From contig NZ_BAKN01000008.1 in assembly GCF_000614205.1 (NCBI RefSeq), forward strand, positions 1 through 64,000: a DNA stretch of 64,000 nt. Direction: 5' to 3'. The position numbers and the translations under genes were made by a program. This document shows, in pieces, positions 52,713 to 61,410 of this stretch (position 1 is its first letter; the number at the start of each line of letters is the position of its first letter). The notes below the pieces were generated by a model. The model saw only the letters and a list, made by a program, of their open reading frames with translations, was not told the origin of the DNA and ran no database searches. Origin of the DNA: Hoylesella saccharolytica JCM 17484. GTDB lineage: Bacteria > Bacteroidota > Bacteroidia > Bacteroidales > Bacteroidaceae.

Positions 52713-53100
52713 TGCGAATGACTGTAAAAATAGAACTATTTATTAAATAATAGACAAATCACTGATTATCAGCGGTATACAAAATTATGAATTTTCCGTA
52801 TTTTTACGAGTAAAAAAGTACCGAGACCTTCCATCGGCACGCTGACGAAGCAGAAAACACATTTTTAACAATAGTAAAATTTATAATTTAGAAGTTTTCC
52901 TCACTAAAAGATAACAAACCGATAAATGTTATAAACCTAAAAAAACAAGCCTTGTCTTACCTCGTCAACTATCCATTATCAGTTACCAATTCTGCCGATT
53001 TAGACTAAATAAATCCGAGAGATTTATACTTCGGTAAGAAAAGAAAGGGTAGAACAGAAAGAAAAGACGTAAATTTGCCCTTGAAAAAACAAATGATGAA

Positions 53101-53877
53101 ATGGCCATTATCTATCCTTCGCCCATCTTCGGGCCCGTTCGCAGTCGCCGCTTAGGCATTTCGCTGGGTATCAATCTGCTGCCCGCCGACGGAAAGCAAT
53201 GCACCTTCGACTGTGTTTACTGTGAGTGCGGATGGAATAAAGACCACATTCCCACCCTACCCCTGCCCACAAGAGAGCAGGTGGCTCAAAAGCTGGAAGC
53301 GAAGCTGAAAGAACTGACAGCCGACGGTATCTATCCTAACGTGCTCACATTTGCGGGCAACGGAGAACCTACAAGTCACCCACAGTTTGCCGAAATTATA
53401 GCCGACACACAACAGCTGCGCAACCAATACTGTCCGGCGGCAAAGGTTTCTGTGCTGAGCAATGCCACTTTTATTTTGCGTAAGGCCGTACACGATGCCC
53501 TAATGACGGTAGATAACAACATTTTAAAACTAGACACGGTAGACCCCGACTATATTTATAAGGTAGACAAACCAACGGGTATTGCCTATCAGCTGCCGCG
53601 ACTTATCGAGGGTATGAAAGCTTTTAACGGGCACCTTATCATCCAAACGATGTTTATGAAAGGAACGGTTGATGGTGAAGATGTGAATAATACAACCGAC
53701 AAATATGTTACTGCATGGCTCAAAACCGTAAAAGAGATTGGTCCGCAACAAGTAATGGTTTACACCATTGACCGAGATACGCCGGTGAATACTCTTCTAA
53801 AAGCGTCGCCCGACGAGCTCAACAGCATTCGCGATCGTGTAATTGCAGCAGGCATTCCCTGCACCGCCTCATACTAA
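53101..53877 (+). CDS. Radical SAM protein
   Basis: 258 aa. The 4Fe-4S cluster motif CTFDCVYC has Cys34, Cys38 and Cys41, preceded by the strong GPVRSRRLGISLGINLLP, and followed by TFAGNGEPTSHPQF, the GGE-like motif that binds S-adenosylmethionine. This form is common among small Bacteroidetes radical SAM proteins of unknown reaction. It lies 35 bp upstream of a glycosyltransferase gene and may be co-transcribed. The substrate cannot be inferred. Confidence 0.88.
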   Translation: MAIIYPSPIFGPVRSRRLGISLGINLLPADGKQCTFDCVYCECGWNKDHIPTLPLPTREQVAQKLEAKLKELTADGIYPNVLTFAGNGEPTSHPQFAEIIADTQQLRNQYCPAAKVSVLSNATFILRKAVHDALMTVDNNILKLDTVDPDYIYKVDKPTGIAYQLPRLIEGMKAFNGHLIIQTMFMKGTVDGEDVNNTTDKYVTAWLKTVKEIGPQQVMVYTIDRDTPVNTLLKASPDELNSIRDRVIAAGIPCTASY

Positions 53878-53930
53878 ATACAGGTAATATACCCCTTTTT
53901 GACAACAAAAACATGCCACGACCAGCATCT

Positions 53931-55034
53931 ATGAATAAAATCGTTTTTCTGTTACCACGCAGTAGTCGTGAACCCATTGGAGGCTTCAAAGTGGTGTTTG
54001 AATATGCCAATCGCCTTGCTGCAGATGGCTTTAAGGTAGAAATCGTCTATCCAAGAATAAACGACCAAAGGCAATTTGACACCATCCACACCCTACTTTA
54101 TGGGCAAAATTTTATCTACAAAAAGTTGACGGGAAAATACAAAACACGATGGTTTGCACTGGATAAACGCATCAAACAGCGTTGGGTTTGGCGGTTGGAC
54201 AACTGTAAATTTGGCCCCAACGAAACGATTGTTGCTACCTCTGTAGAGACCGCCTTTTCGCTTCAACGCAACAAAAGCAAAACCCACAATCAGCGAACAT
54301 TTTACTTTATTCAGGATTTTGAAAACTGGTCGTACAGCGATGAGCAGGTATTTGAAAGCTATCGACTGCCAATGCAGAAGCTCGTTGTATCGCGCTGGCT
54401 GCAACAGGTTATAACAACGTGCGGCGAAAAAGCCGTATGGATACCCAACGGATTTGACTTCAGCTACTTTCAGTTGACAACGCCCCCAGCCCAAAGAAAC
54501 AAATATACACTGGTCTGCATGTATCATCAGGATGCCCGAAAAGACCTGCCTACGGCATTTAAGGCAATGGAAAAGGTAAAAGAAAAATATCCTCAGCTAC
54601 ATATTACGATGTTCGGCGCCTACCCTCCACCCACTTTACCTGCAGGATATACCTATCATCAACGCCCCAATAAGGCTCTTTTCAACGCTATATATAACGA
54701 GGCTGCCATCTATGTGGCAGCCAGTAAGATAGAAGGATGGGGACTAACCATCGGCGAAGCCATGCAATGCGGATGCGCTGTAGCTTGCACCGACAACAAG
54801 GGATATTTGGAAATGGCGCATCACGAAACAACAGCACTGGTGTCGGCGGTGGGAGATGCCGAAGCATTGGCACAAAACATCATTCGCTTGATAGAGAACG
54901 ATGCTCTGCGCGAACGCATTGCGCGAACGGGCAACACCTTTATTCACGGTATGGATATTAATCAGTCTTACCACCAAATGAAAGAAGAACTGACCAGAGA
55001 AACGCCTGTCGAAGCGCAAGAGACAGTTCATTAA
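53931..55034 (+). CDS. GT4-type glycosyltransferase
   Basis: About 367 aa from MNKIVFLLPRSSREPIGGF; an in-frame ATG 18 nt upstream is possible. The N-terminal Rossmann domain is followed by ISVW-like linker helices and the C-terminal nucleotide-sugar domain with AIYVAASKIEGWGLTIGEAMQCGCAVACTD, in which EGWGLTIGEA is the GT4 EX7E-like motif. It resembles rhamnosyl- or related transferases acting on surface polysaccharides. It has no membrane helix. An UpxY-like gene follows after about 100 bp, which fits an envelope polysaccharide role, although no cluster is present. Confidence 0.82.
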   Translation: MNKIVFLLPRSSREPIGGFKVVFEYANRLAADGFKVEIVYPRINDQRQFDTIHTLLYGQNFIYKKLTGKYKTRWFALDKRIKQRWVWRLDNCKFGPNETIVATSVETAFSLQRNKSKTHNQRTFYFIQDFENWSYSDEQVFESYRLPMQKLVVSRWLQQVITTCGEKAVWIPNGFDFSYFQLTTPPAQRNKYTLVCMYHQDARKDLPTAFKAMEKVKEKYPQLHITMFGAYPPPTLPAGYTYHQRPNKALFNAIYNEAAIYVAASKIEGWGLTIGEAMQCGCAVACTDNKGYLEMAHHETTALVSAVGDAEALAQNIIRLIENDALRERIARTGNTFIHGMDINQSYHQMKEELTRETPVEAQETVH

Positions 55035-55083
55035 AAGACCTTCGAATGGTTGTCGGAGGGGCAGAGAATAACTACAAGCAGGG

Positions 55084-55115
55084 TTTGGAATAGCCGTTTG
55101 TTTTTGTTATATTTG
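55084..55115 (+). promoter_or_regulatory. Predicted promoter for UpxY-like gene
   Basis: TTTG at 55084-55087 and TATATTTG at 55108-55115 are 20 bp apart, ending 22 bp before the start codon. Confidence 0.7.
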
Positions 55116-55137
55116 CAATATCATAAAGAAAAAAGGA

Positions 55138-55737
55138 ATGGAGATAGATGACATACAGCCCAATATAGAGAAAGAGGACGACGAACAGCCGCCCATACCG
55201 CAGGAAGCTACAGCCGACGGCCTGCCATGGTATGCCATAAGACTGTTTTCGCTGAGGCTGAAGGCTGTGCTCAGCTATTTTAAAGAAGCGGGTTTAGAAT
55301 GTTTTGTACCGATGGAATACGCGTTCAAACAAACCCCGAAGGGCAGTCCGCGTCGTACTTTACGGCCCGTTGTACACAATCTCGTTTTTATAAAAAAGAA
55401 AGGGAAAGAGAGCGAATTAAAAAAAATCATCACACAGGCAGAATATAAAATGTCGGTTATTCGCAAAACAACAGATAGCAAAGCCTACTATGAGATACCC
55501 GCCAAACAGATGCTTGACTTTATGATTATGTGCAACCCCGACATCGAACTACGTAAATATATCGGTGAAGAAGAGGCACACCTGAAAGTAGGAACGCCTG
55601 TTCAGGTGAAGTTTGGTGCCTTAAAGGGACTTAACGGAAAGCTGGTAAGAAGCAGCGGAAAATACTTTTTACTGAAAGAAGTACCGGGAATGGCGGTGAT
55701 GATCAAAGTAAGCCGTTGGTGTTGCGTACCCGGTTAA
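55138..55737 (+). CDS. UpxY-like NusG-family transcription antiterminator
   Basis: 199 aa. The NGN domain begins WYAIRLFSLRLKAVLSYF and has FVPMEYAF; a KOW-like domain is near the end (VGTPVQVKFGALKGLNGKLVRS). It is longer than NusG at the N-terminus, which is acidic. UpxY proteins usually head capsule operons and allow RNA polymerase to read through them. Here the gene is alone, with its own promoter and a strong hairpin 43 bp after its stop, so it would act in trans or be a remnant. No capsule operon is within the window. Confidence 0.82.
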   Translation: MEIDDIQPNIEKEDDEQPPIPQEATADGLPWYAIRLFSLRLKAVLSYFKEAGLECFVPMEYAFKQTPKGSPRRTLRPVVHNLVFIKKKGKESELKKIITQAEYKMSVIRKTTDSKAYYEIPAKQMLDFMIMCNPDIELRKYIGEEEAHLKVGTPVQVKFGALKGLNGKLVRSSGKYFLLKEVPGMAVMIKVSRWCCVPG

Positions 55738-55780
55738 AGGTAACATACAGACATCAGCACACGCCATACAGGGATAAAGA

Positions 55781-55816
55781 CAACGGGAGTACTACTTAAA
55801 AGCAGTACTCCCGTTG
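55781..55816. terminator. Bidirectional terminator, UpxY-like gene and prfC
   Basis: CAACGGGAGTACT (55781-55793) pairs perfectly with AGTACTCCCGTTG (55804-55816) around a 10-nt loop, between convergent genes. Confidence 0.8.
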
Positions 55817-55840
55817 ATGTTTCAGAGGATAAATAACCGT

Positions 55841-57406
55841 TTAAAATTCGCTGGTAAAGTGGAAACGAATGTGCTCAAAGTCTTGTTGCGCCATGCTGAG
55901 CACATATCCTGAGTCGGCTAAAAACACGTCACGGCCCTCTCTATCTTTTGCCATATACTGGTACTTACGCTTCTTAAAGTTTTCCAACTCTTGCGCATTG
56001 TCCGACTCAATCCAGCATGCCTTGTACAGATGAACGGGTTCCCAGCGACATTTGGCACTATATTCGTTTTGCAGTCGGTATTCAATAACTTCAAATTGCA
56101 GCTGTCCGACAGTACCGATAATTTTGCGCCCGTTGAACTGATTAATAAAAAGCTGTGCCACACCTTCATCCATCAGTTGCTCAATACCTTTATTTAACTG
56201 CTTGGCTTTCATCGGATCATCGTTCTCAATATACTTAAACATCTCGGGCGAAAAGGATGGAAGTCCTCTGAAATGTAATTGTTCGCCATCAGTAAGGGTA
56301 TCGCCAATCTTGAAAACGCCGTTATCAGGCAGTCCGATAATATCACCGGGATAGGCTTCTTCGATAGTGCTTTTGCGCTGAGCCATAAACTGCGTGGGAC
56401 TGCTGAAACGTAACGTTTTGTCTAACCGCACATGAAGGTAGGGTTGATTGCGCACAAACTTGCCGCTACACACTTTGCAAAAGGCAATACACGAACGATG
56501 ATTGGGGTCGATGTTAGCAGTTATCTTAAAGATAAATCCTGTAAATTTGGGTTCCGAAGGCTCTACTATTCGCTCTTCTGCCTTCGTAGGCTTGGGGCTG
56601 GGTGCTATTTCTACAAAGCAATTGAGCAATTCTTGCACACCAAAATTGTTAAGTGCACTACCGAAGAAAACCGGTGCAACTTGCGCCGAGCGATAGGTTT
56701 CGACCTCAAATTCAGGGTATACCCCGCTAACCAATTCTAAATCTTCGCGCAGCTTATCGGCATCATCTGCCCCGATATGTTGCATCAGTTCGGGCCCCGA
56801 AACATCCACTTCTACCTTCTCAGTAACCCGTTGTTTATCCGGAGTAAACAATTGAAGCTGATTTTCGTAGATATTGTAAACACCCTTAAAACGTGCTCCC
56901 TGATTGATAGGCCACGACAAAGGGCGCACCTTTATTTGCAACTCTTCTTCCAATTCGTCGAGCAATTCGAAAGGATCACGACCTTCGCGGTCCATCTTAT
57001 TGATAAAGATGATAACGGGTGTGTTGCGCATTCGGCACACCTCCATTAGTTTTCGAGTCTGCATTTCCACACCTTTGGCACTGTCGACAACGATAATAGC
57101 CGAGTCGACCGCAGTAAGCGTGCGATAAGTATCTTCAGCAAAGTCTTGGTGTCCGGGTGTATCGAGAATATTCACTTTATAGCCTTCGTAATCAAACTCC
57201 ATCACAGAGGTAGATACAGAAATACCACGTTGTTTCTCAATATCCATCCAGTCGGATGTGGCAGTTTTACGTATTTTATTACTCTTTACGGCTCCCGCCA
57301 CCTGAATTTGTCCTCCAAAGAGCAGAAACTTCTCTGTCAACGTGGTTTTACCGGCATCAGGATGCGAGATAATGGCGAACGTTCGCCGTCTTTCTATTTC
57401 ATTCAT
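55841..57406 (-). CDS. prfC: Peptide chain release factor 3
   Basis: 521-aa translational GTPase that removes RF1 or RF2 from the ribosome after termination. G1 is [12 protein letters not shown], switch I carries [11 protein letters not shown]3 is [12 protein letters not shown], and G4 is [10 protein letters not shown]. The C-terminal domains follow, with [14 protein letters not shown]. Length is usual. It lies 59 bp downstream of rfbD in a minus-strand operon. Confidence 0.95.
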   Translation of the reverse strand: MNEIERRRTFAIISHPDAGKTTLTEKFLLFGGQIQVAGAVKSNKIRKTATSDWMDIEKQRGISVSTSVMEFDYEGYKVNILDTPGHQDFAEDTYRTLTAVDSAIIVVDSAKGVEMQTRKLMEVCRMRNTPVIIFINKMDREGRDPFELLDELEEELQIKVRPLSWPINQGARFKGVYNIYENQLQLFTPDKQRVTEKVEVDVSGPELMQHIGADDADKLREDLELVSGVYPEFEVETYRSAQVAPVFFGSALNNFGVQELLNCFVEIAPSPKPTKAEERIVEPSEPKFTGFIFKITANIDPNHRSCIAFCKVCSGKFVRNQPYLHVRLDKTLRFSSPTQFMAQRKSTIEEAYPGDIIGLPDNGVFKIGDTLTDGEQLHFRGLPSFSPEMFKYIENDDPMKAKQLNKGIEQLMDEGVAQLFINQFNGRKIIGTVGQLQFEVIEYRLQNEYSAKCRWEPVHLYKACWIESDNAQELENFKKRKYQYMAKDREGRDVFLADSGYVLSMAQQDFEHIRFHFTSEF

Positions 57407-57465
57407 GTTATACGTTTTATGCGTAAAAAGGATGCGAGATAATAGGGTTGATGGATAAAAAACGA

Positions 57466-58326
57466 TTAGTCGGCCATCAATTCATGCGCAATGCACTCAG
57501 CCAACGACTCTTCCCAGTAAGGCACTTCAATGCTAAAAGTTTGCTTGAGCTTCGTTTTATCAAGCACACTATAAGCCGGACGCTTTGCAGGCGTAGGATA
57601 TTCGGCTGTATGAAGTGGCTTAACGTGACAGGTTTTGATACCGGCAAGACGATGAATGGCTTTGGTAAAATCGTACCAACTGATAACACCCTCATTTGAA
57701 AAATGGTAAACACCGGGCACAATACCTTGTTGAATAACCTCTATAATAACACGCGCCAAATCGCGAGCGTAGGTAGGTGTGCCTATCTGATCAAAAATAA
57801 CGCCCAGTTCTTTGCGCTCTTTTCCCAACCGAATCATCGTTTTAACAAAGTTGTTACCAAAGTTGCTATAAAGCCATGCCGTTCTTATAATCATCGTTTG
57901 CCGGCATGCTTGCTGCACAAAAAGTTCTCCTGCCAGTTTTGTTTCGCCGTAAACACTATTAGGACAGGGTGTATCAACCTCTGTATAAGGCGTATGATTC
58001 GTTCCATCGAATACATAATCAGTAGAGATTTGTATCATCCAACCTCCTCGTTTTTCAACTGCCGCAGCCAGATAAGCAGGCGCATCGGCGTTAAGTGCAG
58101 TGCAAAGCTTGCGGTTAGCCTCAGCTTTGTCTACCGCAGTATAGGCAGCACAATTGACAACACCATCTATTTGATGGTCTGTTACAAAGCGTTCGACGGC
58201 ATCTTTATCGGTTATATCCAACTCGTTGACATCGGTATTCAACCACTGATGTTGTGTTTGTTTCTTTTCTAAAAGTTGCAATTCGTTGCCCAACTGTCCG
58301 TTGCAACCGGTAATCAATATGTTCAT
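57466..58326 (-). CDS. rfbD: dTDP-4-dehydrorhamnose reductase
   Basis: 286-aa short-chain dehydrogenase-type enzyme. The NAD(P)H-binding motif is [12 protein letters not shown]. The catalytic YGETK has Tyr and Lys, and [14 protein letters not shown] is typical of RfbD. It makes dTDP-L-rhamnose, the last step of that pathway, for surface polysaccharide. The other rml genes are not in the window. It is 12 bp after the DUF4924 gene, an order with prfC that I recall as common in Bacteroidales. Confidence 0.95.
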   Translation of the reverse strand: MNILITGCNGQLGNELQLLEKKQTQHQWLNTDVNELDITDKDAVERFVTDHQIDGVVNCAAYTAVDKAEANRKLCTALNADAPAYLAAAVEKRGGWMIQISTDYVFDGTNHTPYTEVDTPCPNSVYGETKLAGELFVQQACRQTMIIRTAWLYSNFGNNFVKTMIRLGKERKELGVIFDQIGTPTYARDLARVIIEVIQQGIVPGVYHFSNEGVISWYDFTKAIHRLAGIKTCHVKPLHTAEYPTPAKRPAYSVLDKTKLKQTFSIEVPYWEESLAECIAHELMAD

Positions 58327-58338
58327 GCTTATCTGATT

Positions 58339-58887
58339 TTAATCATCTTCAAACTTCAGTCCTTCATTTTTGTCCTTCAAATAATAATCGGAGAGCATGC
58401 CGATAAAGGTCGTAATCTCCTTGATGGCGTGCGAAGTATCAGGGCTAAATTCCTTTTTTTTGAGCCGCAAGAGCATTACACCATAAAGCGCATCAAAACA
58501 AGTTTCAATCTCGTTAATATCTTTGTCGCCCTTGTTTCTCAGTTCTACGATGAAAGGTAGCACCTTATAATACTCTGCATGATAAAAAGGGAACTTGGAA
58601 CTTTGCAGCAATTGCTTATGAAGTTCGAGTAAATCGTGAATTAAAATTTTGTTGATTTGTAGGTGTCCGCGCTCCCTACAACCTTCCTCATTAATCATTC
58701 TGACCAGATTTCCGTACCAATCGAGCATCTCTTCTTTCTGTTCATCGGTATAATGAAAGGTGTCGATATATTCACGACGAATGCGTTGCAGCGAACATCC
58801 GTAGGCTCGAATAAGATCTTCTACCTGCCACATATATAGTATATACTCGGCAATGCTCTTCTTCCTTAATTCTTTGGCTATATACAT
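58339..58887 (-). CDS. DUF4924 family protein
   Basis: 182-aa soluble, mainly helical, acidic protein. MYIAKELRKKSIAEYILYMW, DLIRAYGC and the later FYHAEYYKVLPFIVELRNKG blocks match the Bacteroidetes DUF4924 family, of unknown function. It heads the rfbD-prfC operon, 77 bp downstream of a LysE-type exporter gene. Confidence 0.85.
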   Translation of the reverse strand: MYIAKELRKKSIAEYILYMWQVEDLIRAYGCSLQRIRREYIDTFHYTDEQKEEMLDWYGNLVRMINEEGCRERGHLQINKILIHDLLELHKQLLQSSKFPFYHAEYYKVLPFIVELRNKGDKDINEIETCFDALYGVMLLRLKKKEFSPDTSHAIKEITTFIGMLSDYYLKDKNEGLKFEDD

Positions 58888-58964
58888 ATAATATCTTTTA
58901 ATACAGAAAAAGCACGCAACCGCAGTTTCGGTCGCCTGTTTATTGAACAGTAATAACGTTACTG

Positions 58965-59633
58965 TCAGTAATCGAAAGTGAAAAGATTGAAGATTGTTCC
59001 GATAAGAACAATGAGCGAGAAAATAATAACAAGGCTTCCTATTACCTTATTAATAAGTACAATTCCGTCTTTATCAAACTTCCCCCTAATCTTATCCACA
59101 AGCCATGTAAGACCGAACCACCACAGCAAAGCACCTACAACGATGCTAAAGTAACCTGCACTCATCATCAACGGTTGATTGGGAACAACAAAGGCAAACT
59201 GTGCAAAGGCCGCCATAAAAAGAAAGATGATGAGCGGATTAGAGGATGTTACCAAGAAAGCTGTTATGCCGTTGTGTAACAAAGTACCTTTTCCTTTTCC
59301 GCTAAAATGTACCTTCTTCGTAGGATTTGACTTAAAACAGTAAATCCCGAAAAGTAATAACATAATGCTACCGGTAATTTTTAAAACAAAGAGAGTTTGC
59401 GGATCGGTTATCAAATCCATAATAAAGCTCATGCCATAACCCGTTATCAAGGCATAAATAATATCACTTACAGCGGCTCCAATACCTGTAATAAAGCCAT
59501 ACCAACGGCCCTTATTCAACGTTCTTTGCACACAAAGTACCCCCACCGGACCCATAGGCGCAGAAGCAATAATACCAATAAGGATTCCCTTGAATATTAA
59601 ATCCAATATGTCTATATGAAAAGGAAACGGCAT
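58965..59633 (-). CDS. LysE-family translocator
   Basis: About 222 aa from MPFPFHIDIL; a start 39 nt upstream would begin in the promoter region. Six hydrophobic segments. The family signature near the N-terminus is ASAPMGPVGVLCVQRTLNKG, with the conserved GPVG; a second half follows VTSSNPLIIFLFMAAFAQF. LysE/RhtB proteins export amino acids or related small molecules. Substrate unknown. It is divergent from the ROK kinase gene. Confidence 0.85.
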   Translation of the reverse strand: MPFPFHIDILDLIFKGILIGIIASAPMGPVGVLCVQRTLNKGRWYGFITGIGAAVSDIIYALITGYGMSFIMDLITDPQTLFVLKITGSIMLLLFGIYCFKSNPTKKVHFSGKGKGTLLHNGITAFLVTSSNPLIIFLFMAAFAQFAFVVPNQPLMMSAGYFSIVVGALLWWFGLTWLVDKIRGKFDKDGIVLINKVIGSLVIIFSLIVLIGTIFNLFTFDY

Positions 59634-59688
59634 AGCGGCTGCAAAATTGCAAAAAATATACGGATTGCGCAAATTTTCAACTTATAAG

Positions 59689-59719
59689 TTTGCCGTATAT
59701 TAGATTTTTCATACCTTTG
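59689..59719 (+). promoter_or_regulatory. Predicted promoter for the ROK glucokinase
   Basis: TTTG at 59689-59692 and TACCTTTG at 59712-59719 with 19 bp between. The leader is about 120 nt. Confidence 0.7.
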
Positions 59720-59840
59720 CCGTTGCCGCTTTCAGGCAATGAGCCGGACAGGCAAACAGATACAACAGACTTGTTTCGCATCTACCGGTAAACATATTCT
59801 TTGTAAAAAATATCACTAACTAAAACCCAAAATTAATAGT

Positions 59841-60818
59841 ATGAATGGACAGACCGAATTAAAACCATACGTTATCGGTTTAGACTTGGGCGGAACAAAC
59901 TCTGTTTTTGGAGTAGTTGACAGTCGTGGCGAAATCAAAGCTACAACCGCCATTAAAACACAAGCTTACGACAATGTAGAAGACTATGTAAAGGCTTCGC
60001 TTGAAGCATTACACATTATTATCGACCAAGTAGGTGGCATCGACACCATCAAAGCCATGGGAATAGGTGCACCTAACGGTAATTATTACAAAGGAACTAT
60101 CGAATTTGCACCCAACCTGATATGGGGACATACCGGGATAGTTCCGTTGGCCGACATGTTTTCACAAGGACTCGGCGTACCTGTAGCCCTAACCAACGAC
60201 GCCAACGCAGCCGCCATCGGCGAAATGATTTATGGCGTGGCACGCGGAATGAAAAACTTTATCGTTATCACACTTGGTACAGGTGTAGGTTCGGGTATTG
60301 TTGTTAACGGACAAGTAGTTTACGGAAGCGACGGATTTGCTGGCGAACTGGGTCACGTTATCGTATGTCGTGAAGATGGACGCAGCTGCGGATGCGGAAG
60401 AAACGGATGCCTCGAAGCCTACTGTTCAGCAACAGGTGTAGCCTGTTCGGCCCGTGAATTCTTGGAGAAATCTACCGAGCCCTCGCTGCTTCGTGAGCTA
60501 AATCCTGAAGAAATTACCTCGCTCGATGTTTCTATAGCAGCTTCCAAAGGCGACCAACTGGCACTCAACATCTACGAATTTACCGGTAGACTACTCGGAG
60601 AAGCCTGTGCAAACTTCGCAGCATTTTCCTCACCCGAAGCCTTTATCTTCTTCGGTGGGCTCACCAAAGCAGGCGATTTGCTGATGAATCCCATCAAAGA
60701 AAGCTACAACGAGCACGTTTTGAAGATATATAAAGACAAGGCTAAATTCTTAATCAGTGGTCTCGAAGGCTCTTCAGCCGCTGTTCTTGGTGCTAGTGCC
60801 GTAGGTTGGGAACTGTAA
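59841..60818 (+). CDS. ROK family glucokinase
   Basis: 325-aa sugar kinase. DLGGTNSVFG is the ATP phosphate-binding motif. LTNDANAAAIGE has the catalytic aspartate, and GELGHVIV with CGCGRNGCLEAYCS supplies the zinc-binding ROK signature. It would phosphorylate glucose or a related hexose in the cytoplasm. It may serve sugars released by the glycosidases upstream, but a link is only inferred. It stands as a single gene. Confidence 0.9.
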   Translation: MNGQTELKPYVIGLDLGGTNSVFGVVDSRGEIKATTAIKTQAYDNVEDYVKASLEALHIIIDQVGGIDTIKAMGIGAPNGNYYKGTIEFAPNLIWGHTGIVPLADMFSQGLGVPVALTNDANAAAIGEMIYGVARGMKNFIVITLGTGVGSGIVVNGQVVYGSDGFAGELGHVIVCREDGRSCGCGRNGCLEAYCSATGVACSAREFLEKSTEPSLLRELNPEEITSLDVSIAASKGDQLALNIYEFTGRLLGEACANFAAFSSPEAFIFFGGLTKAGDLLMNPIKESYNEHVLKIYKDKAKFLISGLEGSSAAVLGASAVGWEL

Positions 60819-60882
60819 AAACACTTCTCAAATATCGTATTTATAATTTTTGTGACAATCAACAGAGTGTATTTAGCTTTGT

Positions 60883-61014
60883 AAAAGATTATCTTTTACC
60901 TCGTGAAAGACCGTGTTTTGGGTAACAAAACACGGTCTTTTGCAAGGTAAAAGCATAGGTTTTAGAGACTAAAAGCATAGCTTTTGCAACCCAAAACCTA
61001 TGCTTTTAGGAACC
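60883..61014. repeat. Phased 22-bp repeat array (six perfect units)
   Basis: The gap 60819-61410 has no supported gene. Units start at 60883, 60905, 60927, 60949, 60971 and 60993, each exactly 22 bp: A4 (or GAAA), N7, T4, N7. The cores are GATTATC, GACCGTG, CACGGTC, GCATAGG, GCATAGC and CCTATGC. Units 2 and 3, and 4 and 6, are reverse complements. A further unit lies at 61125-61146 with AAAA beginning the next period at 61147; degenerate copies lie between. Confidence 0.93.
60906..60941. terminator. Terminator after glucokinase, units 2 and 3 of the array
   Basis: AAAGACCGTGTTTTG (60906-60920) pairs perfectly with CAAAACACGGTCTTT (60926-60940) around GGTAA. It doubles as array units 2-3, so the terminator and the repeat are one structure. 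Confidence 0.8.
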
Positions 61015-61379
61015 TATTTTTAAGCTATTGAAAATCAGTAACTTAAAAAGGGGATTGCAAGCATACATCTTTTACCTTCTACCTATGCCCCCTTTTACCT
61101 CATAATTGTACCACAGTTGTGAGTAAAAACATAGTTTTGAGGAGGTAAAACGGTAAAATTGAATGATAATATAATAAGGTGGTGAAATAAAAAAAATACA
61201 GATATGGTTAAAGTGAAACCGGCATATATTGTTGTAGCTTTATCTTTGCCGGTAGTAATGTTTACTTATCGATTATACCTTATACCGGTATGGTGTGTGC
61301 TTCTCTTTTCAGCTTACAGCCATTTTTATTTAAAATGTCCTTTTCTATATTGTCTTTATCGCATTCCAGATAATTTTTG

Positions 61380-61387
61380 TACTTTTG
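61380..61387 (+). promoter_or_regulatory. Predicted -7 element for lysS-gpsA
   Basis: TACTTTTG, 23 bp before the lysS start. No good TTTG stands at the expected distance. Confidence 0.5.
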
Positions 61388-61410
61388 CACACATATAATA
61401 TATACACGAT

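Larger units (their letters stand above)
52193..53100. other. Long intergenic region with terminator and array
   Basis: 908 bp without a gene. It contains a strong hairpin at 52275-52311, the 22-bp array at 52603-52712, and TAAATTTG at 53070-53077 as a probable -7 box for the radical SAM gene. The rest is AT-rich with nothing recognisable. Confidence 0.6.

Noticed and set aside
61204-61398. 64-codon hydrophobic frame before lysS
   Set aside because: It covers the predicted lysS promoter and ends 12 bp before lysS, with no family resemblance; probably AT-rich noncoding DNA.
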